Source: Halosaccharopolyspora lacisalsi (lineage in GTDB: Bacteria; Actinomycetota; Actinomycetes; Mycobacteriales; Pseudonocardiaceae). Taken from it: a DNA stretch of 64,000 nucleotides. The translations under genes were made by a program, and so were the position numbers. Under the pieces are notes generated by a model, which saw nothing but the letters and a program-made list of their open reading frames with translations, searched no databases and was not told the origin of the DNA. Location: NCBI RefSeq assembly GCF_014137975.1, contig NZ_JACGWZ010000001.1, positions 62,001 to 126,000 on the forward strand. Reading direction: 5' to 3'. This document shows, piece by piece, positions 37,679 to 46,432 of the stretch. Positions within the stretch are counted from its first letter, which is position 1, and each line of letters starts with the position of its first letter.

Positions 37679-38956
37679 ATGGCACACACCGCCATCGATG
37701 TGATCCGCACCAAGCGTGACGGCGGGCGGCTCACCGGACCCCAGATCGACTGGGTGGTCGATGCCTACACGCGGGGAGAAGTCGCCGAGGAACAGATGTC
37801 GGCATTGGCCATGGCGATTCTGCTGCGCGGCATGGACGCCGACGAGACCGGCCGGTGGACGGCCGCGATGGTGGCTTCGGGCAACACGCTCGATCTCGAG
37901 GGAGTCCGGAGGCCGACCGCGGACAAGCACTCCACCGGCGGTGTCGGCGACAAGATCACATTGGCGCTGACCCCGCTGGTGGCCACCTGCGGAGTCGCCG
38001 TACCGCAACTGTCCGGGCGGGGTCTCGGCCACACCGGCGGGACGCTGGACAAGCTGGAGTCGATCCCCGGCTGGCGTGCGGGACTGTCCGTCGGCGAGAT
38101 CCGCGAACGCCTCGATGAAGCCGGCGCCGTGGTGTGCGCGGCCACCGAGGACCTGGCGCCGGCCGACCGCAAGCTCTACGCGCTGCGGGACGTCACCGGC
38201 ACGGTCGAGTCGGTACCGCTGATCGCCAGTTCGATCATGAGCAAGAAGGTGGCCGAGGGAGCTCAGTCGCTCGTGCTGGACGTCAAGTGCGGCAGCGGTG
38301 CCTTCATGACCCACGTCGACCGGGCTCGTGAGCTCGCCGAGGCACTGGTGTCGATCGGCACGGCCAACGGTCTGAACACCAGCGCCCTGCTGACCCCGAT
38401 GTCGACGCCCCTGGGCCGGTCCGTGGGCAATGCGGTGGAGGTCGCCGAGGCGATCGAGGTGCTGCGTGGCGAAGGTCCCGCCGACGTGGTCGAACTGACC
38501 GTCGCGCTGGCCCGCGAGATGCTCGCGCAAGCGGGGGTGGACGCGGATCCCGCGCGGGTGCTGGCTTCCGGGCGGGCATACGAGACGTGGTGCCGCATGA
38601 TCACGGCGCAGGGCGGCGATGTCGATGCTCCGCTGCCGCGCGCGGCACACACGCACACCGTCGTCGCGCCCGAGTCCGGGGTGTTGGCCACACTGGACGC
38701 GTATGCCGTCGGTGTCGCGGCCTGGAGGCTCGGTGCCGGGCGCGGGCGCAAGGAGGATCCCGTCCGCCACGGTGCGGGCGTGTTGTGCCACGCCAAGCCG
38801 GGAGAGCGTGTGGAGCAGGGTCAGCCCCTGCTGGAACTCCTCGCCGACGACCCCGCCGACTTCCCGCAGGCGCTGGAGGCGTTGTCCGACGCCGTCGAGG
38901 TCAGCGACGTCGAGGTGACTTCGGCCCCGGTGGTGCTGGAACGCATCGGGGCGTGA
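37679..38956 (+). CDS. deoA: Thymidine phosphorylase
   Basis: A 425-residue enzyme splitting thymidine or deoxyuridine with phosphate to give the base and deoxyribose 1-phosphate. The start VIRTKRDGG and the phosphate-binding KHSTGGVGDK near residue 80 are diagnostic, with LSGRGLGHTGGTLDKLE and DVKCGSGAFM in the catalytic region. Two ATGs are possible: 37661 has GGAGAG upstream, but 37679 fits the family N-terminus and has AAAGG. It lies behind cdd, matching the order in mycobacteria. Confidence 0.95.
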   Translation: MAHTAIDVIRTKRDGGRLTGPQIDWVVDAYTRGEVAEEQMSALAMAILLRGMDADETGRWTAAMVASGNTLDLEGVRRPTADKHSTGGVGDKITLALTPLVATCGVAVPQLSGRGLGHTGGTLDKLESIPGWRAGLSVGEIRERLDEAGAVVCAATEDLAPADRKLYALRDVTGTVESVPLIASSIMSKKVAEGAQSLVLDVKCGSGAFMTHVDRARELAEALVSIGTANGLNTSALLTPMSTPLGRSVGNAVEVAEAIEVLRGEGPADVVELTVALAREMLAQAGVDADPARVLASGRAYETWCRMITAQGGDVDAPLPRAAHTHTVVAPESGVLATLDAYAVGVAAWRLGAGRGRKEDPVRHGAGVLCHAKPGERVEQGQPLLELLADDPADFPQALEALSDAVEVSDVEVTSAPVVLERIGA

Positions 38957-38972
38957 GCGCGGCGGCCGATCC

Positions 38973-39048
38973 GGTAACCACCGCGAGGGTGCGGGTGGTT
39001 ACCCGGTTTCGCGCGGATCCGGGAGCTCCCGGATCCGCGCGAAACCGG
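38973..39048. repeat. Two-part palindromic element after deoA (terminator)
   Basis: First part: a perfect 10-base hairpin GGTAACCACC/GGTGGTTACC (38973-38982, 38994-39003). Second part: a 46-base perfect palindrome (39003-39048) without loop, with the core GTTTCGCGC...GCGCGAAAC. It lies between convergent genes, so a bidirectional terminator is likely. The same two modules occur in the opposite order after the ABC-F gene at 60447. Confidence 0.75.
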
Positions 39049-39070
39049 CGAAATCCTCCCCGAGCTCCGA

Positions 39071-40276
39071 CTACGCCGTTTCGGCGGTGATGTCGTCGCT
39101 CTCCTCGCCCGGCTTGTCGTCGCGCTTGGCGCTCTTGGAGCGTCCACGGCGCTGCTGACGCGGGAGCGCCGTCGGAGCGGTCGGAGCCGGTTGGGACTGC
39201 GGGGCACCGCCGCCGAGGATCAGCTCGGCGAAGGTCGCCATCGCCTCGTCGAGCTGGCCGGCGTGCTTGCGCTCGCTGTCCTCGTTGGCGTCGCGCACCA
39301 GCGAGGACAGCGCCTCGGTGTCGGGCCTTTCCGCCAACGTGCCGCTGATCTCGGAGAGGTTCGTGGCCAGCGTGCCGCCGAGGTCGCCGAGCCGCTCGTT
39401 GACGCCCTGCTCGACCGTTTCCAGCCGGCTGCTGACGCCCTGCTCGACCGTTTCCAGCCGGTTGTTGACGTTCTCCTCGACGCTGTCGAGCCGCCCCGAG
39501 ACCCGGTCCAGCCGGTTGGCGAGGTTCTCCATCTGATCGGCCAGCTGCTGCAGCCGGTCCGTGGGGTCCACCGCCGGACGCTCGGCCAGCTCGTCGAGCT
39601 TGCCCTGAAGCTGCTGGCGACTGTCGGAAACCGCTTCGCCGACGGAGCTCCGCACGCCTTCAGCGGACTCCGTCACGGCGCGGTTCAGCGCCTCACGGGT
39701 GCCGTCGAGGTGTTCGTGCACTCCCTCGTCCATCTCGGTGAAGCGCCCGCGCAGGCTGGTCTCCATCGAGTCGATGCGCTCGCGCACCGGGCCGTGCACG
39801 GAGTTCGGCAGCGACTCGATGCGCTCGTCCTGCTTGCCCAGGTGCGCACCCAGCTCGTCCAGCCGCTTGTGGATGTGGGAGAGCTTGTCCTCCATCCCGT
39901 CCATGCGGCCGGCCACGCCGTCGAACCGGCCCGCCATCCCGTCCATGCGTCCGTCCAACTGGGCGAACGGCTCGGCGAGCTTGTCGGTGATTCCCTCGAC
40001 CTGGGTGTTCAGGCCGGAGATCGCGCCGTCCTGGGTTTCCAGCTTGGCCAGCGCCTCGTCCAACCGCTCGGCGAGTACGCCGATCTCGGTGCGGTCGGGG
40101 AGTTCGGAGAGCCGCTTGCGTACGGAGCCGAGCGACTCCAGCGGCGACATCCGGGCGTTGATCTCGTCCAGTGCGTCGAAAATCTGCTGTTGTTCGCTCT
40201 CGCGGATCTCGGCCGCGCGCGTGAGCATGTTGCGCATACGGTCGAACGACACCGTGTCTTGGCTGTTCTCATTCAC
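39071..40276 (-). CDS. Long coiled-coil protein with heptad-like repeats
   Basis: A 401-residue, strongly helical protein with almost continuous coiled coil from residue 10 to about 360. Internal repeats include GRMDGM/GRFDGV and RLETVEQGVSS/RLETVEQGVNE. The C-terminal 45 residues are proline- and lysine-rich and probably disordered. There is no signal peptide or membrane helix. The GTG at 40276 gives the N-terminus NENSQDTVSFDRMRNML. It resembles uncharacterised actinobacterial coiled-coil proteins; a scaffold role is possible but not shown. Confidence 0.7.
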   Translation of the reverse strand: MNENSQDTVSFDRMRNMLTRAAEIRESEQQQIFDALDEINARMSPLESLGSVRKRLSELPDRTEIGVLAERLDEALAKLETQDGAISGLNTQVEGITDKLAEPFAQLDGRMDGMAGRFDGVAGRMDGMEDKLSHIHKRLDELGAHLGKQDERIESLPNSVHGPVRERIDSMETSLRGRFTEMDEGVHEHLDGTREALNRAVTESAEGVRSSVGEAVSDSRQQLQGKLDELAERPAVDPTDRLQQLADQMENLANRLDRVSGRLDSVEENVNNRLETVEQGVSSRLETVEQGVNERLGDLGGTLATNLSEISGTLAERPDTEALSSLVRDANEDSERKHAGQLDEAMATFAELILGGGAPQSQPAPTAPTALPRQQRRGRSKSAKRDDKPGEESDDITAETA

Positions 40277-40551
40277 GGCTAGGGGCGTCCTTCTTCGTGG
40301 GGAGGGGGAGGACGATTGGAGCGTAGCGACTCGCTCGCCATCATGACCAACGCCCCCCGTGTCGCCGGGCATTTCCCGACGGAGTCCAGCGCAACGGAGA
40401 GTCTACCAATCCCGCCGAAAGGCGGTGGACGGTTACGCCGTTCGGAGTAATCCTATCGGTGCACCGCTGAAGTTTCACTCACTCGGAGTAAGACAACGTG
40501 ATGGAGTATGCGCCCGGGCACAGTGGCTCCGTGCGGCGGGGCCGGAGATAG

Positions 40552-40557
40552 TAACGT
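40552..40557 (+). promoter_or_regulatory. TAACGT -10 hexamer of add (leaderless type)
   Basis: The hexamer ends 6 bases before the ATG at 40564, with no ribosome site in the gap. Confidence 0.45.
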
Positions 40558-40563
40558 GGGAAC

Positions 40564-41652
40564 ATGTCAACACCGGTGAGCTTGGACACGATCCCCCTGG
40601 CCCCCAAGGTGCTGTTGCACGATCACCTCGACGGCGGGCTGCGCCCGCAGACGGTGATCGACCTCGCCCGTGCGGCGGGCTACGACCAGCTTCCCTCCGA
40701 GCGCGCCGATGAGCTGGGAGAATGGTTCATCGCCTCGGCCGACTCCGGGTCCTTGGAACGGTACCTGGAGACCTTCTCGCACACGGTCGCGGTGATGCAG
40801 ACCCACGAGGCGCTGGTCCGGGTCGCCGCCGAGTGCGTCGAGGACCTGGCCGCCGACGGCGTGGTCTACGCGGAGGTCCGTTACGCGCCGGAACTGTTCC
40901 AGGAGCGCGGCCTGACCCTGGACGAGATCGTTTGTGCTGTTCAGGACGGATTCCGGGAGGGTGAGCGCCGCGCCGCCGAGGTCGGAAAAAGTATCCGGAT
41001 CGGTACCTTGCTCTGTGCGATGCGCCAGAACGCGCGGTCGGCCGAAATCGCGGAGTTGGCCGTGCGTTACCGGGACGTCGAGGTCGTCGGTTTCGACATC
41101 GCCGGTCCGGAGGCGGGGTTTCCGCCCACCCGCAACCTCGACGCGTTCGAATACCTCCGTCAGCAGAATGCGCACTTCACCGTTCACGCCGGTGAGGCGT
41201 TCGGGCTGCCCTCGATCTGGGAGGCGCTTCAGCACTGCGGCACCGAGCGGCTCGGTCACGGCGTGCGCATCGTCGACGACATCAAGGTCGACGACAACGG
41301 AGGGGTTCAGCTGGGCCGGCTGGCCTCCTACGTGCGGGACCGCAGAATCCCGCTGGAGATGTGCCCGTCGTCGAACCTCCAGACCGGCGCGGCGCCCTCC
41401 ATCGCCGAGCATCCAGTCGGCCTGCTCGCCGACCTGCGGTTCCGCGTGACGGTCAACACCGACAACCGGTTGATGAGCCACTGCTCGCTGTCCAGCGAGT
41501 TCGCCGTCCTCCACGAGACCTTCGGTTACGGCTGGACGGACCTGCAGTGGTTCACGGTGAACGCGATGAAGTCCTCGTTCCTGGGCTTCGACGAACGGCT
41601 GGAGATCATCAACAACCTCATCAAGCCCGGCTACGCCAGCCTGATCGGCTGA
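40564..41652 (+). CDS. add: Adenosine deaminase (cytosolic)
   Basis: A 362-residue zinc enzyme converting (deoxy)adenosine to (deoxy)inosine. The metal histidines are in [12 protein letters not shown], catalytic HAGEA is near residue 212, the second metal histidine is in RLGHGVRI, and the final ligand pair appears as [17 protein letters not shown] is conserved. It lacks a signal peptide, unlike the paralogue at 12337. It sits near cdd and deoA as in mycobacteria, separated here by the coiled-coil gene. Confidence 0.96.
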   Translation: MSTPVSLDTIPLAPKVLLHDHLDGGLRPQTVIDLARAAGYDQLPSERADELGEWFIASADSGSLERYLETFSHTVAVMQTHEALVRVAAECVEDLAADGVVYAEVRYAPELFQERGLTLDEIVCAVQDGFREGERRAAEVGKSIRIGTLLCAMRQNARSAEIAELAVRYRDVEVVGFDIAGPEAGFPPTRNLDAFEYLRQQNAHFTVHAGEAFGLPSIWEALQHCGTERLGHGVRIVDDIKVDDNGGVQLGRLASYVRDRRIPLEMCPSSNLQTGAAPSIAEHPVGLLADLRFRVTVNTDNRLMSHCSLSSEFAVLHETFGYGWTDLQWFTVNAMKSSFLGFDERLEIINNLIKPGYASLIG

Positions 41653-41677
41653 CGGGGAAGCCGACGGGGCCGGTGGG

Positions 41678-42916
41678 TCAGTGGGTGCGCAGTCGGTTCT
41701 CGAAGGCGTCGACGAGCTCGCGCCAGGCGGCGACCTCCGCGTCGAACGGGGCGCTCGGCGGGAGCCGGTTGGGGTTCGGCCGGATGATGTACGAGACCAT
41801 CCACCCCAGCCGTTCGGAAGGCCGCAGGGCCTCCTCGACGCTCTTGTCCTCCGCCCACGTGGCCGCGTCGCTGAGCAGCTCCTCGGCCAGGTCGAGCTGG
41901 TTCGGATCCACCTCGCCCGGCCCTTCGGCGAGATCGGCATCGAGGCCGTTGAGCACGTAGGTGTTCTCCGGATCGACCTCGACCTTCAGCTCCCCGGCGA
42001 CGGCCTTCTCCACCACCCGCGGCCAGGTTGCGACGTTGGAGAGGTCGGTGTCGGGGTCGTCGGCGAGGAAGCGGGCCAGGGCGCTCGGGGAGGTGAACAC
42101 GTCGATCCGGCCCTCGGACCCGAGGAAGACCGGTTCGTCGTCGAGGTAGCACCGCAGCGAGTAGTGATCGCCGGCACCGGAGATGATCCGGATCGGGTCG
42201 ATCCCGACCTCGCCCCAGAACCCGAGCTCGGGTTCCTCGGTCGACTCCACCTCCTCCTCGGTCATCTCGGAGGTGGCCGGCTCGGCTTCCTGATCCTCCT
42301 GTTGCTCGGGTTCGGAGAAGGCTTCGGCGAGTTCGGCCTCCGCGGTGGCGACGGCGTCGGCGTCGACCTCGGGGGTGGTCATCACGCCGTCGATGGCGTC
42401 GAGCAGCTCGTCCCAGCGCTCGGCGACCACTTCGCAGAGCTTGTTCCAACGTCGTTGGCCGTCCTTGCCCGAGAAGGCCAGGGTGCCCTGTTGCAACAGG
42501 GAGAAGCCGTCGGCGGAGTCGAGGATCTCGGTGACCGCGTCCAGCTCGCAGACATCGGCCAGGGAGCGGGCGATGGACACGATGTCGGACAGCTCGTTGA
42601 TGGTCCAGGTGTCCGGGGGCTCGGACACGAGCTCGGGAACTCCCACGAGATCGAACTGGTGTTCCTCGTCGGGGCTGAGGTCGATCGCGCCCAGTGCGTG
42701 CACCACGTGCCAGGCCGGGTGGTCGTCGAGATCGTTCTCGGCTCCCGACCGCACGAAAGCGGTGAGGTGTGCCGCGTCGGGGAAGGCGTACAGAGCCTCC
42801 TCGTGGCCGAGGAACGCCTCCCAGTCCTCGCCGTCCTCCCGCCACTGGGGTGCCCACAGGGTGACCATGTCGCCCTGCGGCAGACCGAGCTCGATCGGGA
42901 CGATGTCCTGCGCCAT
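41678..42916 (-). CDS. Acidic conserved actinobacterial protein
   Basis: A 412-residue protein very rich in Asp and Glu, with no membrane segment. Two similar beta-rich halves (residues 1-80, with GDMVTLWAPQ, and 235-320, with YLDDEPVFLGSEGRIDVFTSPSALARFLADD) flank a Glu-rich linker near residues 180-225. Relatives in actinobacteria are often labelled primosomal protein, a label for which I see no supporting motif. GGAGGTAA precedes the ATG. It converges on add. Confidence 0.65.
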   Translation of the reverse strand: MAQDIVPIELGLPQGDMVTLWAPQWREDGEDWEAFLGHEEALYAFPDAAHLTAFVRSGAENDLDDHPAWHVVHALGAIDLSPDEEHQFDLVGVPELVSEPPDTWTINELSDIVSIARSLADVCELDAVTEILDSADGFSLLQQGTLAFSGKDGQRRWNKLCEVVAERWDELLDAIDGVMTTPEVDADAVATAEAELAEAFSEPEQQEDQEAEPATSEMTEEEVESTEEPELGFWGEVGIDPIRIISGAGDHYSLRCYLDDEPVFLGSEGRIDVFTSPSALARFLADDPDTDLSNVATWPRVVEKAVAGELKVEVDPENTYVLNGLDADLAEGPGEVDPNQLDLAEELLSDAATWAEDKSVEEALRPSERLGWMVSYIIRPNPNRLPPSAPFDAEVAAWRELVDAFENRLRTH

Positions 42917-43098
42917 GTCGAATTACCTCCGGTCACCGAACCAGATCTTGCCGCAGCCTACGGGGTGGCCGATAATGCCATGTCCGCCGGTGGGGTTGTC
43001 ACGCTATCGATCGTCGAGAGCGCGGTGTGCTCCATTCGCCGGAGACGGGTCACGGTTGGCGGTACCGATGTGGTAGTACTGCTCCGATCATGGTCTGA

Positions 43099-43680
43099 AT
43101 GGATGTCACTCAGCTGTGGACGAAGATCGTGTTGTGGCTCGGCGAGCACGCCCCGGTGACCGCGGCGGCACTGCACCAGCCCTCCACGCCGCTCGACGTC
43201 GAGTCCCTGGAGGCCGAGTTCGGCCGGCAGTTGCCCGCCGAGCTGCGTGAGTGGTGGTCGTGCTGCGGAGGCACCGAAAGCGACGTCCTCGCCGACGTGC
43301 TTCCCCCGTTCTACACGCCCTACGACGTCAGCCGGTCGCTGCGAACCTGGAAGCAGCTCCGGGAGTCGTGGCGGACGCAGTGGCAGCGGCCGCTGTGTGA
43401 TCCCCGAGCCGGATCGCCGGGGTCGAGCTATCACCCGGACTGGATTCCGATCGCCGGGGACGGCTTCGCCGACGAGCTGGTCGTGGACCTGCGACCCGGC
43501 GCGATGCACGGCTGCGTCCTGGAGTGGGAGCAGGAGGCCGCGCAGGTGCTGGTCACCGAGTGGTCCGGTGTGGCGTCGATGCTCAGCGACGTCTACCGTG
43601 CGCTGACCGAGGGCACGCCCTCGGGCTACAGCCACCCGACCGTCACCGAGGACGGACGACTCGACTGGCAGATCCGCTGA
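43099..43680 (+). CDS. SMI1/KNR4 (SUKH) family protein
   Basis: A 193-residue protein with the SUKH pattern: LEAEFGRQLPAELREWWSCCGG near residue 35, then DWIPIAGDGFADELVVDL and VLEWEQEAAQVLVTEW. Proteins of this superfamily serve as immunity proteins against polymorphic toxins, and also as housekeeping factors. There is no recognisable toxin next to it. The ATG at 43099 has no strong ribosome site, so initiation may be weak or leaderless. Confidence 0.75.
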   Translation: MDVTQLWTKIVLWLGEHAPVTAAALHQPSTPLDVESLEAEFGRQLPAELREWWSCCGGTESDVLADVLPPFYTPYDVSRSLRTWKQLRESWRTQWQRPLCDPRAGSPGSSYHPDWIPIAGDGFADELVVDLRPGAMHGCVLEWEQEAAQVLVTEWSGVASMLSDVYRALTEGTPSGYSHPTVTEDGRLDWQIR

Positions 43681-43726
43681 TCCGGCGGGGGAGGCGTCGG
43701 GTCTCCCGGACCGCGAACACCGGAAG

Positions 43727-44470
43727 TCATCGGAAGCGGCGGCCCTCGTCGCGCCGGTAGGCGAACACGGCCGCACCCGCGCAGACCAGCGTCCACCCGA
43801 GCACGACGAGTACCGACGTCGCTGCCGTGGGAGCGCCGGTGAGCGTGCCGACCACGAGATCGCGCCCCGCTCGTGTCGGTAACGCCTGGGAGAGCGCGTC
43901 GAGCCACGCGGGGAACATGCGAGGCGGCAGGAAGAGCCCACCCGCGAAGGCCATCGGGAACAGCAGGAGCTGGACGACCGGGACCGCCGCCTTCAGCGGT
44001 AGCGCGTAGCCGACGGCCAGCCCGAGCAGCAGCAACGGTAGTCCGCCCAGCACGAGTGCCACCAGTGCACCGGCGAGTTGGCCGACGGAGGCGTGGGCCT
44101 CGGTCAACAGCGCGGCCACCAGGGTCACCGGGATCAGCGAGAGCAGTGCCAGTGCCACCGCGTTGAGCAGGCGGCCACCGAGCTCGTTGACGGGTCCGGC
44201 CGGGAGGGTGCGCACGTAGCTCTGCCACGGGCGCGCCCGGTCCTCGGCCACTCCCGCCCCGAGGTTGAACATGTAGGCCGACACGATCGCGAAGAACGCC
44301 ATCTGACCGGCCGCGAACGTCGCGGCGGTCGGGTGGTTGCCGACCGCCGGGTTCGAGACCACGAACAGCAGCATGAACAGGGGCGGGAAGAGCAGCGTTC
44401 CGAGGATGGCGATCGGGACGCGGATCGTTTCCAGGAACTGGTACCGCGCGTGCAGCAGGAGGATGCTCAC
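43727..44470 (-). CDS. ABC-2 type transporter permease
   Basis: A 247-residue membrane protein with six transmembrane helices and the ABC-2 features: an N-terminal amphipathic stretch (HARYQFLETIR), a long first external region, and the late word PMAFAGGLFLPPRMFP. It overlaps the ATPase gene by 4 bases (ATGA at 44467). Together they would form an exporter for a small molecule or lipid. The substrate is unknown. Confidence 0.85.
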   Translation of the reverse strand: MSILLLHARYQFLETIRVPIAILGTLLFPPLFMLLFVVSNPAVGNHPTAATFAAGQMAFFAIVSAYMFNLGAGVAEDRARPWQSYVRTLPAGPVNELGGRLLNAVALALLSLIPVTLVAALLTEAHASVGQLAGALVALVLGGLPLLLLGLAVGYALPLKAAVPVVQLLLFPMAFAGGLFLPPRMFPAWLDALSQALPTRAGRDLVVGTLTGAPTAATSVLVVLGWTLVCAGAAVFAYRRDEGRRFR

Positions 44471-45363
44471 GATTCCCTCCGGGTCGGCTCGTCACCGCTG
44501 GTCAGGCTCATGAAAGCCTCTTCGAGCGATGCGGTGGTCACTTCGAGGTCGTGGAATTCGGTGCCGGAGGCGACCAGGTCGCGGACCAGCCGGTCGGAGT
44601 CGCCGGTCAACAGCCGGACCCGGTTCCCGTCGTGCTCCCGCCGGGTGATCCCCGGCAGGTCCGGCGGCGGGGTTTCGGCGCGGAAGCCGACCGTGTGCGT
44701 GCCGACTCGGGCCCTGATGTCGTCGGGGTCGCCGTCGGCCAGCACACGGCCGCCGCCGATGACGACCACGCGTTGCGCGAGCGCCTCGACCTCTTCCATG
44801 TAGTGGCTGGTCAACAGCATCGTGCCGCCCTCGCGGTGGTACTCGCGCAGCGCTTCCCACAGGACGTGGCGGGCCTCGACGTCGAGGCCCGCGGTGGGTT
44901 CGTCGAGTACGACCAGGTCCGGTCGCCCGACGAAGGTGAGCGCTACGGCCAGGCGACGCTGTTGACCACCGGAGAGCCCTCCGGACTGGCGACGTTCGAG
45001 CCCCTCCAGCCCGAACCGCTCCAGGACGTCGCCGACGGGGGCCGGGTTCGCGTAGTGCCTGCCGACGAAATCGACGATCTCGCCCACTCGCAGTGTCTCG
45101 GGCACTCCGGTCTGCTGTGGTGTGACACCGAGCCGCCTCCGGTTGCCGGCTTCGCGTGGGTCGCCGCCGAAAAGTTCCACCCGGCCCGATGTGGGTCTGC
45201 GCAGGCCGGTGAGCAGATTCAGCAGCGTGGTTTTTCCCGCCCCGTTGGGGCCCAGCAGTCCCACGAGTTGTCCCGCACCGACGTCGAGGTCCACGGCGTC
45301 CAGCGCGCGGACGCCGTCGAAATCGCGGGTGGCGGAGAGTGCTCGGGCGTGGTGGGTCGTCAT
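44467..45363 (-). CDS. ABC transporter ATP-binding protein
   Basis: A 298-residue ATPase. Walker A is GPNGAGKTT at about residue 38, the Q-loop is TPQQTG, the signature is LSGGQQRRLAVA, and Walker B is LVVLDEPTAGLD, followed by the H-loop TSHYMEE. The C-terminal 90 residues are an extension typical of drug-resistance (DrrA-like) ATPases. It overlaps the regulator gene upstream and the permease downstream by 4 bases each. Confidence 0.92.
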   Translation of the reverse strand: MTTHHARALSATRDFDGVRALDAVDLDVGAGQLVGLLGPNGAGKTTLLNLLTGLRRPTSGRVELFGGDPREAGNRRRLGVTPQQTGVPETLRVGEIVDFVGRHYANPAPVGDVLERFGLEGLERRQSGGLSGGQQRRLAVALTFVGRPDLVVLDEPTAGLDVEARHVLWEALREYHREGGTMLLTSHYMEEVEALAQRVVVIGGGRVLADGDPDDIRARVGTHTVGFRAETPPPDLPGITRREHDGNRVRLLTGDSDRLVRDLVASGTEFHDLEVTTASLEEAFMSLTSGDEPTRRES

Positions 45364-45683
45364 CGGGAGTTTCCCTCCGTCGCCGGTCCGATCAGGGATC
45401 GCAGCTGTGCCACGTAGTTCTCGAAGGCGGCGCGGCCGAGCCTGGTCAACCCGACGTAGGTCGTGGTGGGCCGTCCTGAGCGGGACTTCTCGCTGCGGGT
45501 GTAGCCGGCCTCGTCGAGTTTGCGCAGATGCGTGATGAGGTTGCCCGGCGTCATGTCGAGCAGCTCCTGAAGTCGTGCGAACGACATCCGGTCCTCGGCC
45601 GGCAGGGTGGCGAGGGTGGTCATGACCCGGAGCCGGGACTGGGCGTGGATGACGGGGTCGAGTTCCCCGCTCGACGTGTTCAT
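45360..45683 (-). CDS. Winged-helix regulator of the ABC operon
   Basis: A 107-residue single winged-helix domain. RVMTTLATLPAEDRMSFARL is followed by TPGNLITHLRKLDEAGYT, where the recognition helix lies, and a wing with GRPTTTYVGLT. It resembles the transcriptional regulators of the PadR/MarR-like wHTH class (PF13601) that accompany ABC exporters. It overlaps both neighbours by 4 bases, so its level follows that of the transporter. The likely target is the twin palindrome at 46352-46391. Confidence 0.82.
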   Translation of the reverse strand: MNTSSGELDPVIHAQSRLRVMTTLATLPAEDRMSFARLQELLDMTPGNLITHLRKLDEAGYTRSEKSRSGRPTTTYVGLTRLGRAAFENYVAQLRSLIGPATEGNSR

Positions 45684-46330
45684 CGACGTTCCCGCTTCGC
45701 GTTCCGGAGTGCGAGCACGAGCGCCACGAGGAGGAAACCGCCGCCTCCGGCCAGCGACATGACCAGGTAGTGGCCCGGGATGCCCGCGAACGCGCCGACC
45801 GCGTTGATCAGCAGGATCCACAGGCCGACGCAGTACTGCCACCAGTCGTTGCTCAGCGCGCCGCCGCCGAGGAACAGCAGCCCGACCAGCAGTCCGGATC
45901 CCGCCGACCACAGCAGTGCGTAGACCTCGAAGTCGATTCCGAGCCTTCCGACCGCGGTGATCAGCACGGCGAGGCAGCCGAACGCGATGGTCCACGACCA
46001 TCCGTACATCGCTCCGGCCCGTTGCGACGGTCCGCGCAGTCCCTGGGACACCCGGATCAGGGTCACGGCGGTGATCGTCCCGGCGCCCGCCAGGCAGGCG
46101 AAGAACAGGGCGAGCGCACCCCAGAGCGGGATCACCACCGCCCCAGCCGGTCCGATGGTGAGGAACAGCTCTCCGAAACCGAGCAGCCAGGCCGTGCCCC
46201 AGGCCCCGAACAGGAGACCGGGCCTGATGTCGAGCCCGTTGCGGGTTCGCTCCTGCTGGTGCTCGGCCACGGCCAGCATCTCGGCGGGTGAGGGGGTTTC
46301 GCCGGTGGTGTCCGGCCTGTCCTCGTTCAT
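45680..46330 (-). CDS. Membrane protein, first gene of the ABC operon
   Basis: A 216-residue protein with a charged soluble N-terminus (residues 1-38) and about six hydrophobic helices. It is found with the same wHTH gene in other actinobacteria. Its start at 46330 is preceded by GAGGG and lies 22 bases downstream of the first operator half. It may sense the ligand or assist the transporter; no known family motif is visible. Confidence 0.7.
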   Translation of the reverse strand: MNEDRPDTTGETPSPAEMLAVAEHQQERTRNGLDIRPGLLFGAWGTAWLLGFGELFLTIGPAGAVVIPLWGALALFFACLAGAGTITAVTLIRVSQGLRGPSQRAGAMYGWSWTIAFGCLAVLITAVGRLGIDFEVYALLWSAGSGLLVGLLFLGGGALSNDWWQYCVGLWILLINAVGAFAGIPGHYLVMSLAGGGGFLLVALVLALRNAKRERR

Positions 46331-46351
46331 GGTTCGACCCTCCGGCTATGA

Positions 46352-46391
46352 CTTTGCACTGCAAAGTGCATAGCTACTTTGTAGTGCAAAG
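46352..46391 (-). promoter_or_regulatory. Twin operators CTTTGYANTGCAAAG
   Basis: Two 15-base dyads, CTTTGCACTGCAAAG at 46352-46366 and CTTTGTAGTGCAAAG at 46377-46391, lie 25 bases apart just upstream of the ABC operon. Both have CTTTG/CAAAG arms with the same spacing. They are AT-rich in a GC-rich region. Probable binding sites for the operon's wHTH regulator, giving autoregulation. Confidence 0.65.
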
Positions 46392-46432
46392 TTCAGGGCC
46401 GGTCAATACCGGTCAGGTCCCCACGGGTCGGC

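Noticed and set aside
39421-39500. Short direct repeats that looked like a CRISPR-type array
   Set aside because: They are in-frame codon repeats of the coiled-coil gene (RLETVEQGV), without unique spacers.
41678-42916. Annotation as a primosomal protein
   Set aside because: This label is common for relatives, but no helicase, zinc or DNA-binding motif is visible, so a neutral name is used.
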